Made by a program: the position numbers and the translations under genes. The notes beneath the pieces were generated by a model. The model did no database searches, had not been told where the DNA came from, and was given only the letters and a program-made list of their open reading frames with translations. From assembly GCA_900239685.1 (NCBI GenBank), contig OENT01000545.1, positions 1-64,000 of the forward strand: a stretch of DNA of 64,000 nucleotides. The letters are read 5' to 3'. Origin of the DNA: Rotaria macrura (Eukaryota; Rotifera; Eurotatoria; Philodinida; Philodinidae). The stretch's first letter is position 1. Each line of letters starts with the position of its first letter. Below, piece after piece: positions 12,468 through 24,088 of the stretch.

Positions 12468-13140
12468 GGAATTTTGACAATAGGAATTTGGCCATCGGAA
12501 TTTCGAAATGTCAATTCTCCGGTGGATTTTCGATAAATGTCGAAATTCCATCGGAAGTTCTACAGTTTCGATGAATTTCCATAATTGTCGAAATTCCCAA
12601 GGAATTATGACAATTATTACTACTAATGTAGATTTTATTGTCCANNNNNNNNNNNNNNNNNNNNNNNNNNNNNNNNNNNNNNNNNNNNNNNNNNNNNNNN
12701 NNNNNNNNNNNNNNNNNNNNNNNNNNNNNNNNNNNNNNNNNNNNNNNNNNNNNNNNNNNNNNNNNNNNNNNNNNNNNNNNNNNNNNNNNNNNNNNNNNNN
12801 NNNNNNNNNNNNNNNNNNNNNNNNNNNNNNNNNNNNNNNNNNNNNNNNNNNNNNNNNNNNNNNNNNNNNNNNNNNNNNNNNNNNNNNNNNNNNNNNNNNN
12901 NNNNNNNNNNNNNNNNNNNNNNNNNNNNNNNNNNNNNNNNNNNNNNNNNNNNNNNNNNNNNNNTGGACAATAAAATCTACATTAGTAGTAATAATTGTCA
13001 TAATTCCTTGGGAATTTCGACAATTATGGAAATTCATCGAAACTGTAGAACTTCCGATGGAATTTCGACATTTATCGAAAATCCACCGGAGAATTGACAC
13101 TTCGAAATTCCGATGACCAAATTCGTACAGACGAAATTCC
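12468..13140. mobile_element. Palindromic element, 177-bp arms around an assembly gap
   Basis: 12468-12644 and 12964-13140 are reverse complements over 177 bp each with few mismatches; the innermost bases are TGTCCA[N]TGGACA. Both arms repeat the word GGAATTTCGACA with variations. The gap of 319 N (12645-12963) lies exactly at the symmetry centre, so it is probably the hairpin loop or more arm that could not be assembled. The apparent long frames across this stretch are only N codons. Best read as a large foldback MITE. Confidence 0.8.
12645..12963. other. Assembly gap (319 N)
   Basis: A run of N. No sequence is available, and the true length may differ. Confidence 0.99.
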
Positions 13141-14214
13141 GTTTTACCGTATATTGTGAGGTGCGGGAAATGCAAAATTGAAGTAAATTTTATTTCCTGT
13201 TCATCTATCGACAGTTTGGCAGAGTTTGAAAAGCTGATCATGAATATATGGTTTTTATTTCGATTTGATCATAGTTTGGGTAAGACAAGGCTAAGAAACT
13301 AGAATGACTAAGAAAATGTCATTTTTACGTCGAATTGTATTTTTCTATAGAATTTATCCAATTTCAATTTCAGTAAATTGGTGAACTTTTTGAAAGCAAT
13401 TTATTGTGAATGAGCACAAAAAACTGAATCGAACAATGCTATTTGATTGGCTATAGAGCTGATGAGATTAAACGATTTCTATCCGATATTAATCGGCCCA
13501 ACAGGCTAAAAGTATGTAGCACTGAGTATTCTTGGAAACCTATTTAGTTTTTCTCAATAAGAGATAGCAGCAACTGTGTTATCTTGTTAGAACCGATAGA
13601 ACATGGGCTCCAAAAGTACCTACTTGGGATTTTTAGATTCTGCTATATTGTAGAAAAATTGAATTGCTCTCACACTTGCTGAATACATATGTGAAACGAA
13701 GGTAAGAAAAATGTGTTCGTGTTTAGCGGTTTTATTAATCATAATGCTGTCAAGGAACAAAATGGATAAGATACTCAAAATCAGTGTAAAAAACTGCATC
13801 GGACCATATAGTTTCAATGAATCTTTTTCCTGTGACAAAATTACACTGGCAGACTAGAGTAGAAATTTTCAAAAAGTACACCTTATAGTGTTACTAAAGG
13901 TCGATTTTCCACTCGAAATCGGTTTTACTGAAGCATACCTGATTCGATGCAGTTTTTTACACTGATACCTCATGTTAAACGCATAATTTCTATCAGTATA
14001 GTCTTTTCGAGATTTTCGTTTAAGTGTACTAAAGCTATTAACACAAAACAAACGGCTTTTGATGCAATAGATTCGCCTATTTTCTTTCGACAGAAATAAT
14101 GATGACCGAAGTTCGAATAAATGTGCTTTTTTATTTTTACCATTACATAAGTTTATATATGGATTACGACGATTGTATTACCTTAGACAGTTAAACCTGT
14201 ACATGCAGTATCCT
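13141..14214. other. No gene seen
   Basis: AT-rich sequence; short frames only, without motif or splice support. Confidence 0.4.
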
Positions 14215-15105
14215 ACGAACGAGATGGGTTGCTGAACGAAAAAAAGTTTGTGTTTTATTATTCACTTCGACGAAGAAGATCTTAGCAATTTGTTAAAAAG
14301 AAATTCTTCTCATGTTATCAGGAATAACAATTAGAAACATCTAATATGTGTGATTCTGACCACTGAACGCAAGACTGAAAGACAGAAAGATTGTATGGTG
14401 TTTATTTTTCTCAACAGCGCACATGTATGTGTTGATTGAAATTAGTAAAAGAATAAGACTGAAACTTACGCTAGTGGGCGATACGTATATTATTACAACT
14501 ACTTTCTAGTGTAGATGTTTTCACACGTTTCCCGAACTCTAATTCTCGTTTCCAGTAAACAAAATCTACCATAAAGTAATGTTGTATGTCTCAGCATTCT
14601 GTTGTATATAATGACAAACTTGTTGAGATACTATTTACGTCCTTGAAGCACTTCGAGTATATGATCGTCAAGGTATTATCGTCAGTTGAAACGAATTTTG
14701 TGTTCGATATGCATATGTTACCTTCAAATGTCCAGACGCATCAAAAATATCTTGCTTTTCCAAATGTACGATTATGATAATCTATCTCAAATCATGACGT
14801 CGATTCGAATTAATGTCTTTGATTTGATCATTAAAATGAATATTTTTTTTCTCATCTTTATGTCCGTCTACGTAATACAGCTTCTCACTGTATTAGCCCA
14901 ATAGCGACATGAATTGAAGAACGAAAAATACGACTTTGTGTTTTATTCTTCAAATTGACTAGGAACATCATAGGTTTTGTTCAGAAGAAAATTATCCCAT
15001 GTCACCAGAACTGATAAATAGAAAAATCTAACGTGTATTTTTCTTACCGTTGAACGCAAGTCATAAAGAGGCAGAGAGATTATAGATGATGTTTGTAATA
15101 CGAGC
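14215..15105. repeat. Diverged direct duplication, about 690-bp spacing
   Basis: About 200 bp at 14220-14415 and 14905-15100 align in the same orientation with many differences. They share, in order, GAACGAAAAA, TTTGTGTTTTATT, AGAA..AATT, TC..ATGT.A.CAG, a TCTAA.....GT block, TGAACGCAAG and a final GATGTTT / GGTGTTT. No coding function is apparent. Either an old tandem duplication or two copies of one repeat. Confidence 0.5.
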
Positions 15106-15369
15106 AAATTCTTTTTCATTCAACATGATATTTTTTTCTAAGCCATCATACATGGAAAAAAATTTTCATATATTATTCGAGTTGAGTTGAATGGTGTCTG
15201 CTAAGTCGATTGATGTAAAAATCACCTTGATATCTTGAAAATGAACTGAGTAATCCGCAGTATTCGAGATTGATTGAATTAGTCCTTATGAGCGAGAGTC
15301 ACTTCCTAATATGAACAAGAGTTGAAAAGTGTTACGAATTCGAACAGTTAGTACACAATAAATAGAAAA

Positions 15370-15515
15370 AGGTTTCCCAAGAAAATACGAAACCTTTAGA
15401 GTTTATAATTAAATTCTAATGAATTATTACTAAGCCCCAATAGCTGCGTACTAAACCTTTGGCACTGAATATGAAACCCAAAGGTTTCGTATTTTCTTGC
15501 GAAACCTTTTTCTAC
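15370..15515. repeat. Inverted repeat of the AAGAAAATACGAAACC family
   Basis: AAGAAAATACGAAACCTTT at about 15379 is answered by AAAGGTTTCGTATTTTCTTG at about 15479. Similar AAACCTTTT-type words recur to about 15600 and at 16730-16770. Probably ends of a small non-coding transposon. Confidence 0.5.
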
Positions 15516-15951
15516 TGGACGGAAGTTATAAAAAACCTTCATCGGAGAAGGTTCTTCCCGTGTGCCTGTGGGAAAAACCTTTAAAGATTTCATAGAATTG
15601 AAGAATTGTCTTTCAGGTTTTTCGAGGAAATCCGATGCTTTTTCAAATATACCGACCCTTTTTCGGGGGTTTGATAAAAGACGAATTTTTTTAGAGTGAC
15701 GCTCAACAGGTAATTCCATAAGAGATATAATGGAGCTTTCTTAGTTATATATTTCGCATACATTTGAATCGTATGCGTTGTCGAAATGAATATCTGCTGA
15801 AGTTTGTATCTTTTTATCTTTGCAACATGTTTATTGACAATGTCTTATCAACCTTCATCATCATTATGCAATTTTGGTTTCTTACGTTTAGAACTGATGT
15901 AGATGCGATATTAAGAATGTAAGACAACAAATTTATTGAAATAACTGCCCA

Positions 15952-16251
15952 TAAACCCCTCGTAAAATGCAAGGCCACCCCATATCACAAGGTCACGCAC
16001 ACTAGGAGGCCATGTTTGGAAAAACATTTTATCGACCCTGTTAGAACGCTATGCTCTTATTAAGTAATTAACTACGTATTAATAATTGTTTTTTAAAATT
16101 AATTAATAATTAATCAAACTCTGTCATTTTTCTGACTTTTTCCGAAAAATCACTTCGTTTTCTACCATTTCCAGTGTATTTAACGCAAAAAGGGGAATTT
16201 CCTTGATACAAGGTCATGGCCTTTTATTCTGTGGGTAGGGAGGAGGGTTAC
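15952..16251. mobile_element. MITE, copy 1 of the AGAATAAAAGGCCATG family
   Basis: The right end read inwards is TAACCCTCCTCCC then AGAATAAAAGGCCATG; the left end is a more decayed ATAAACCCCTCGT then AAGGCCACCCC. The same inverted ends bound the element at 20440-20867. There is no coding capacity. Confidence 0.6.
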
Positions 16252-18633
16252 AATTATTTTCACTGCGATTTTACGCGAGACTTTCACTTATATTCCTATC
16301 CTTTATATTAAAAGGTCCTTAGAAGGTTTTTTCTTCTCTCTTTTATTGTGGTATTTAGGATATAAGTAAGTAGAATTAAGATGAGAAACAGACATCAAGT
16401 ATAAGAGCACACATAAAATAAACAGAGAAGCAACCACATGAGTAAAGTTATCAACAGTGTTATCTCGTTGCCCCAATGGAAGATAAATATCATACGTATA
16501 AAAATCCTATTAGAATAAAATAGAATTTTTCGTATATTCACGATCTTGTGACACAAAATCAAAGTAGAATAGTAGAGAGAAAAGATTGCAACAACTTCAT
16601 TTTCACTCGTTTCTCACTGGCAGCACAGAGAGTTTTTGAGCAAATGATATCTATTCCCTATCCATCATAAGGTTTAATATATTCCTCATCTTATTATACA
16701 CTGAAAACTGATAAGGTACCACACAAAATCTTCAAAGGTTTCGATTTCGTTGCAAAAATAGGAAGCCTTTGAGAATTCGAACAAGCAGAGCTTTGTAGAT
16801 AACCTTCTCTTTATTCCTTTAAAATAGGATTCACCGTACTAGTTCGTGACTAAATTCAATACACTATTATTTCATTTATGTATCTCTGCTTGACGATCTC
16901 TTCTAATATGAGGAGAAATATCTCGCGTATCTGTTTCTAAAAATTTTGTCTTGGAACTGACCTTTTTTACAGTAATCGCATTCGATATTCATACAGTTGT
17001 CTCTTGCTCTCTCGATCTACTCATACCTATCCCTCAACATTAGTATCTATCCTCCGACCCCTGGTTCCTACATCTAAGCCTTCATATCTATCCTTAACCT
17101 CATATTTCTATACACTGAAAGAACAACGTACTGCATAGAATCATTTTTTTGCAAAAGTCTTAATTATGCCCTTTTAAAAACTTTTTTTGGAGTTTTAAGA
17201 GGCACAAAAACTCACTGTAGTTTGGGATGGCACCTTTTTTCAATCAGTTTAGGAAATGAAAACAACAGTAAGCAAACGTCTACAGCCGAAACTTCAACAA
17301 ACTATAACATAAGAAGAGAAAACATTTTGTCACTGTTTCACACATTAATGCAACCATTGAATAAATTTATGAATCGACGCAGCTTCCCAAACAATTATGA
17401 AGAGGTTAGTTCTTCTTTTATTGAATTTCTAATTTTGCATGAAAATTTCTAGCATGGTGAAATGTAGCCAGTATTTATTTTAACGTTATATCAAAAACGG
17501 AAATCTGGTATCCAGAAAATATTACTAAAGAAAAAAACCAGTATTTTTTCATTCGCGAAGAATTCCTAGCAACACTATACATACCATCTTCACATTATTT
17601 GATAGGCCCGGCCGATACTATCAACATCAATTTCTTCTTCTCATCTAATATTCAGTCATAGATACATTTTTTGTGCGTTGTTCTCTCTTTTCACAAGCCT
17701 TTGTTACGGTAAATGTTGAATGTATCCACTTCTCCGTTTAAGTTTTCAGAGGATGAGCTTCGATTTCATTGATGCCAGGAAACTTTTGAGCGTAATTTGT
17801 TTCCTACTAACAGTGACTAAATTCTCAGGTTTTAATTATGTAGCCTTAAGGACAATGAAGAAAAAGAATAAAAAATGAACGAGCAGCAGGAAGTTTTGTC
17901 AGCTACCTAGTCGCAATCTTTTTCATTTCATGCGAAAAATTGAAAGGATCCGTCATGATTCAGGATCTCCAGCATCTTGCCGAGTTATCCTCAACATCCT
18001 TACTGAATTCTTGATAACTTCTGCTTTCAGAATTTCTCATGGTTATGCAGGACCCTTTTCAGGATTTACTTCTGTTGTTAGACGTATTTTTTTGTAAATC
18101 ATACATGTATAATCATTACAAGAATAATAGAGAACGCTTTCTCAAGATTTTATCGAGTTTTCGATAAGATCTGATATGGTCCTGTATTTTTTGAATAGTA
18201 ATGAAATATGGAACTACCCAAAAACGTAGAGAAGCAGTGTATTGCATTACTAGTTAATATAAGCAATTAATTTACAATGTTTCCACGAGAAGTTCATCAA
18301 CGTATATAGATCTTTGATACTTATAGTCTATTGTACTTGTATTTTTTTAATTTCATTCAAGATAGCTGTCAGATTTAATTTTTTTACTAGAACCCCATTC
18401 ACCATCATGGATAATGCGTTATTGTGATTTTTCGATTCAGGCATTGTCACGAAATCGAGCACAAATGTTCCAATATCTGAAAAGTCAAATGTTTATTAAG
18501 ATATTTTACTTCTAAAATGCTATTGCCATTGGATTGTCTCATTTTATGTAGTATATATAACCAGAAAAAAACTTCCAGTGTAACATTATGATGATGCTGT
18601 ATGCAATATAAGTAGTCAATGATTAAGATGTTT
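16252..18633. other. Repeat debris, no confident gene
   Basis: At 16698-16770 there is CACTGAAAACTGATAAGGTACCACAC followed by TTTCGATTT..TGCAAAAAT (first 20 bases: CACTGAAAACTGATAAGGTA), a relative of the repeat end at 6390-6469. A possible exon on the + strand, about 17260-17412, encodes Asn/Thr-rich residues ending FPNNYEE before a GT, but no partner exon or family was recognised. Confidence 0.35.
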
Positions 18634-19805
18634 TCATTAGAAAATTTCATGAAAAAAGACTGGAGGATGTTCCATGTCAGTATCTGGATCAAAACCACAT
18701 TCAGGTACAACTTGAATCGAACTTCCGTTGTAGTTTCTAATACACCATTCTTCTTTTTTGTTCGTTACATAGCCCAGATCTCGCAAAAAAACAAGTCGTT
18801 GAGGTCTGGTTTTGTCATATTTGAATATCGCAACGTTTGCGTTATTAGTTTCACATTTATCACTCGTCGTCAATGTCTTACGCTGTACGTAAACAACTGA
18901 AAGAGATTAAAGCAAAACATTACTTCCTTTTAGAAAATCACAGTATTGATAAAAATGAGAAGAGAGACCGTTCTATTTTATTTACTTGGCTAAATCGAAT
19001 TTTATTTCAATTCGATCGTTTTGAACGTTAACCATTCTAAACATATGTATAAGTTTAATCTATTCAAGTCATTTTCTACAGTACTTTTTGAGCAAGTGTG
19101 CTATAAAATGATTTCAAATGATTGGTGATGGTTAAGTATAGCTTGTTTTCTCCTTTCTACTTGACCTCTAATCCTATGTTGATCTCGGCTACGTGTGTAT
19201 CTCTGCCTTTTCTATTGTGTCAAAGTTATAGGGGTAGAACAGTATGAGTAGAAAAATAATTGATACTGTTGTGCTAGATAATTATGCAATCTTTCGGTTG
19301 ACTAATGAAACTTTCTTCCGTGTATTTTGACAAATAATATCTCACCTCTATACCCTTCACCTGGTCCACGCACAGAAACGTCGACCATTTTTGTGTGTAC
19401 GCATTGTCCACTCAGAGGATGCCATATCATACCAGGATTATCGATAAGAACAAAGATAGCATTATTTCTGTAACATCTATCTTGATGATCTTCACGTGAG
19501 AAGGCATCACCCAAGAGTATCTTAGCTAAATATAGTCCAATGTGCTTTAAAATAGAATAGAAAGAATTAAAAAAGATAATATATTTACATTCGTGAAGTG
19601 TACTGCATCCAGCATCAGGATGCAACGTATCATTTGGAAAACGCCACGGTGTAGATGGAGTTGCGCAATTCGTATCGGTCAAAAGTTTTCCACTTGCCCA
19701 TCGAAATGTATGCGTCTCAACTCTTTGCGATGCTTGAAGAGGTAATGAGAATAGAAAATCCACCAAAACAACAGAAATACATGACAGAAAAACGGTAAGG
19801 TTCAT
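18634..19805 (-). CDS. Unrecognised secreted Cys-containing protein, 3 exons
   Basis: Exons on the - strand are 19805-19589, 19525-19346 and 18896-18634. They join in frame (phases 1 and 1) at GT..AG sites and encode 219 aa. The last acceptor has a strong pyrimidine tract. Residues 1-25 are a clear signal peptide (hydrophobic run from LTVFLSC to LFSLPLQA, cleavage probably near QAS). The mature part has seven Cys in NCATP, GCSTL, RCYRN, QCVHT, KCETN, WCIRN and ECGFD contexts, so it is probably disulphide-bonded and extracellular. There is no transmembrane helix after the signal and no family I recognise. It ends FHEIF with TAA. Confidence 0.7.
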
Positions 19806-20439
19806 GATTTTTTTAAAACGATATAAGAATAATTCAATAACGAATATTTTGTGGACTATTTATCACAAAAATATCTGCTTTCTCTGACGAATAACAAGAA
19901 AACAATTGAAAGGTCATTTTTTCTTTCGTCGGCCATTGAACACAAACTTGAACGGACGTTCACTAACTTATTTTCCTTTTTTCAATTCAACCAATAAAAT
20001 CATCGTCTCCAATGACCCGTTTATAGTTTCTTTGTAACCTGATGCATGCAATTTGACCTTAATAACAAGGTTATTTAATCTACCAACATCAACACTGCAT
20101 CTCATGGAAGAGAAAACAATGGACACTGCTTATTCCTCGCTGATTGGCAGGATTTTTATTCTTAAATCTGACATGTATAGTTCATTGTTAGTTGAAATCA
20201 AGATAAGTGACACATATGCACGCTACATAGAAACATGAATGTATCTTACTCTCGTTCACTCAAACTACTAGAATTTTGACTATCTGACGATTGCGTAACA
20301 TATTAGATTAATCATTATTTATGATTTAAAAAATATACTATCTTGTTCTTTTTCATTATAGAGCGAAAATAGCATAAAACATTTTTAAGCGGGAGTGTCG
20401 GCGTCTGTCTAGTCTGTTGTGGGGAAGCGGTGAATATTC
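19806..20439. other. Intergenic, no gene seen
   Basis: Upstream flank of the secreted-protein gene. No motif-bearing frame or obvious repeat. Confidence 0.4.
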
Positions 20440-20867
20440 TTAAACCCCTCCCCAGAATAAAAGGCCATGCCCTTCTATTATAAAAAATAATATCGCTCCT
20501 CCAACGGTGGCTTACTATTGTTGGCTATGTTTTTTGCTAGGATTTACCGAAAGTTAAGGGTTTAAAAACTATTTTTTTCAATTAAAAGAGACACTTTAGT
20601 AGTCAAATACTGAAAAACCAGGTTTTTACTAGGAAAAAAGTAATTTTTTCACAAAAACTTGACATTTTTACTCTAAACACCAGCTTTTCAACTGAAAAAC
20701 CATTTTATTTGGTGCTAAAACATGAAAATCCTCTAGGTTTCTGAAAAAAGCGTCAGGAGATCCCAGTACCTTCTATTAGGTCTTGTGAACTTTTTCTTGG
20801 GGGTGAACTTGTAATGAGGGTGGCCTTCTAATATGGCGTGGCCTTTTATTCTAGGGGGGTGGGGTTA
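20440..20867. mobile_element. MITE, copy 2 of the AGAATAAAAGGCCATG family
   Basis: The left end TTAAACCCCTCCCC then AGAATAAAAGGCCATG is matched by the reverse complement of the right end, TAACCCCACCCCCC then AGAATAAAAGGCCACG, followed on both sides by a TTCTA/TTAGAAGG motif. The whole is 428 bp with no coding sequence. Its sister copy is at 15952-16251. Confidence 0.7.
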
Positions 20868-20999
20868 TGTCAAATTTTGACCTCTACACTCCCATCCACC
20901 TTTTAAATTGGTGCACTCGTTAAAATCTCACACCAGATAAGGATTATTTTGTGCATTTATTATTGCAAGTTTGTCTACTCAGGTGAATGAATCAAATAC

Positions 21000-22036
21000 T
21001 GAATCCTACCGGATCTTATAAGATCCGACGAGCCTAAACAGTCCGATGGGATTCTTGGTTGAGGAACTACTAACGGATCCGACGGAAAATTTATATTTTG
21101 TTATTTGAACATGATTTAGTATCTAGAGCCAACACTATAGGCTAGTCAAAGCGCTCCGGCAGGTTGCATCGGACCGGGTAGTAACATATGATCGGATCAC
21201 AATACTAGAGATCCGAATATCGATCCAAGATCTGGATTCCTGCAGGAATTCATTAGTTTTTTAGAAATTCACATCAAATTACAACGAGCTGCTGTCAGGG
21301 AACAGATTGGATCCAACTGTCGGAATGATTCTCCTGGGTATAAAATTTGAATCACAATATTATGCAACTTGAGACATGTTACTAGAGCATTCTTCAAATC
21401 ATTAGCAATTAATAAGATTATATAAGCATAATCGAAACACATCTTCCTAGATTTAAATTTATGATCATTAGAAAATCTCACATTCTAGTAGCCCCGCGCC
21501 TATACGCTCGAGAAACATCTTTTAAACAATGTTTTGATATTAAAACAGAAAGAAAAGTGAACGGTGGACTCTGAAGTTGAGTTTACTTCACTTCTGACGA
21601 CCATTGACAATGCTAAGAAAACTTGGTATTCACATAACTATCGCGCTTTTATTCAATCACTCTATTATTTTAGAGAAGGATATAAACCAATAAATGCAAC
21701 ATTCTCCCTTACAACTTCTATCCTCGGTAAGAGTAGAATAAATTTTGACCGAGACATGATTCTCTTTTTTTCCTAGGTACTCATGAAAAGCAATATACAA
21801 AATTTTATAGTTACCCATGTCGACCGTTCCGACCACTGGATACTGCAGGAACCGACAGGAAAGACACGGGAAAATCGCCGTATCGTGTAGGAAAACATTG
21901 TATGCCATCGAAACGTGGAAACAGTATTTCGGCAGGCCAAGTTTTGAAAATTTCCCGATGATTTCAGGATAGTTCCAGCCAAAAAGAACAGGAATTGTTT
22001 GGAATATACCGGAGAAAAGTTCGAAAAATACCCTAC
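21000..22036. repeat. GC-rich dispersed repeat debris
   Basis: CCGGATCTTATAAGATCC-type palindromic words at about 21010-21080, a TCCGGCAGGTTGCATCGGAC block at about 21150-21245, and at 21825-21900 a segment similar to the reverse complement of the first 100 bases of the window. No convincing coding sequence; the short frames here contain only repeat. Confidence 0.4.
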
Positions 22037-23387
22037 CTGGAATACTGCTTCCATGTTACGGCGTTTTCGTATGGGAGCAGGCCAATACTTCTCGACCTCG
22101 ATTAGCGTAACATCGTCATCACAAGGAGCTCTAGGTGCTTTCACTATATTCTACACACCACAGGTATACAAATAAATACGTAAAACACGCATTCAATTGA
22201 GCTTGAAAAACTCTATCTAGATCCAAGTTTTCTTTTTTTGGAATCACTTGAACACCGCATCGGAACAGATTTTACAAAAAATTAGAAAACCTAGTACCTT
22301 CAAACCCATCACCCACACAGTCAGACAAGCAACGAAAAATAACGCTTAAAATACCGTAAAAGCCGCACATTTTTACGATTTTTATTTCGTTCGAAATTTG
22401 ACTCGTTTTTACAAGTTTTCTTGCCAAAATAAGTGATCTTTTATCGGCATGACATTTATAATCCGTAACCTTAGGTTGCGTGATGATTAATAAGCAATCT
22501 ATGCCTTAGGGTTATAGCTGTTATTTCTCTAGCTGGTCACATATTTCAGCAAAAAACACATCAAAAATCTTAAAAACGCGTTGAATTTCTAACGAAATAA
22601 AAATCGTAAAAATGTGCGCTTTTTACACTAGTTTACGTGCTACTTTTCGTTGCTTGTCTATCTGGGCACTGGGCTACAGGAATACCCAATTGGGTCCGTA
22701 ATATATGCATCGGATAGAACTTGTCCTTCTCTATCGACGTTCATGATTTCGATACGTGGTTCGCTATTTAAGCGAAACGTGACAGGTTCTACATGATTTT
22801 CTTGTTTGCTAACTTTATTTTGTAGTATTTTCAGGTTTTCTTGATGATGGGTAATCCGATCTCGAAATGCAAGTAGTGGTTCTGATAAAGCCCATCGAAT
22901 TGTATCCTAATCAACAGATTTACTCATTTGGTCCGGTGATTTAGGGCATGCTTTCAGGAAATACTTGAATTCTGACCTAATATATGCTACGTGGTTTTTA
23001 ACTATTTTCATGTACTTTTATGCTTGTATGTACGCTGAAATTCGAATATAAAGTAAGACATATTTTGAAAGCAAATAAATATCCTGCATCGTATCGGGTA
23101 GGGTCGAACTCGTATTCTAAATAAAACTTTGGGCCAGACTCAATACGAAAAGTTTGTAAAATACTTCTAAATCTACTAATAGTAGCTTTATTGATTTTTT
23201 TTGCGTTCCCATCAGAAAAGTTGTGTCTTGGAACCTATCTTGGTAAACATGCTCTTATGAAAAACCTTTATTGTAAAAGAGCAATGAATAATACTGTGAG
23301 TTAATTTCAATAAGGTAGATAATCTATTGAATGAAAGCAATATCTAACCGGAGTGGTTATACAACGCAAACAATCTGCATGAACTAA
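22037..23387 (-). CDS. Unrecognised multi-exon gene, internal exons only
   Basis: Four consecutive exons on the - strand stay in phase: 23387-23349 (HADCLRC), 23234-23034 (NFSDGNAKKIN, FRIESGPKFYLEYEFDP), 22906-22686 (RWALSEPLLAFRDRITHHQ, EPVTFRLNSEPRIEI, DAYITDPIG) and 22130-22037 (APCDDDVTLIEVEKYW, then PIRKRRN). The joined frame is 185 codons, open at both ends. The 3' end of the second exon is unsure: a GC donor 24 codons earlier (after RYD) would also keep frame. RKRR resembles a furin site, which with scattered Cys hints at a secreted precursor, but I do not recognise the family. The first and last exons were not found, so it could also be a decaying gene. A MITE lies in its 555-nt third intron. 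Confidence 0.55.
22318..22664. mobile_element. MITE with AGACAAGCAACGAAAA inverted ends
   Basis: The left end CAGTCAGACAAGCAACGAAA and the reverse complement of the right end CAGATAGACAAGCAACGAAA match. Homology continues inwards for over 100 bp, including CACATTTTTACGATTTTTAT on both arms. It is 347 bp with no coding sequence, inserted in an intron of the unrecognised gene at 22037-23387. Confidence 0.7.
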
Positions 23388-24088
23388 CTGAAAACAAGTC
23401 TCGAAACTTCGAGTATTGTAACATTATAGGGATTCGTCATGGGACCGAAAACTAACTTAGTTGTACTTCCTTTCATTTTTTTTATCGTTCATCATACAAT
23501 TACGACGGGTACTCTCTTCTGAAGTAACATTCGAAAAGAATGAATGAAAATAAAATTATTTGTTGTAAGAAAAATTTCTGTATCCATAAAGTATAGTTCT
23601 TTTATTGTTCTGCCTCCGTTTACTTAAATAAATACAACTGTCAACTCTCAAGCGACAGCAATTGAACACCCTATAAGATTAATCAGATAATGAATTCGTT
23701 ATGAAACAATTGCATTCCTATTGACACTATTATAACTTTGTGCACATTGGTAATCAATACCACCCTATAGTTGAATGTCTAATAGTACAAGTCATAGTTC
23801 GATTTAGTCTCAATAATATTCATTCACGACTAATTCAAAGTCAGTATGATTCAATTGCGAAAGTATCATTAATATTTATTAACCAATTTCTAGTATAAAA
23901 GAAAAATCCCATGCGTTACAGTAAAATCCTGAATACTACTAAAAAAAGTTATGCATTAAAAAAATCTGAAATACTGATTGAAAAGCAAATATTACAAATA
24001 TTTCGTGTATTGTTCGGACGGATAAGTCTATCGAATCGAGTGAAATAATCTGACATTAAGTCTTGTTTTGAAAATATGTTTAAAGATA

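Noticed and set aside
12441-13241. Long open frames on both strands at the palindrome
   Set aside because: They are open only because the 319-N gap has no stops; the flanks are an inverted repeat.
21773-22144. 123-codon frame as a stand-alone gene
   Set aside because: Only its first part (22130-22037) is coding-like and is better explained as an exon of the unrecognised gene; the rest is GC-rich repeat.
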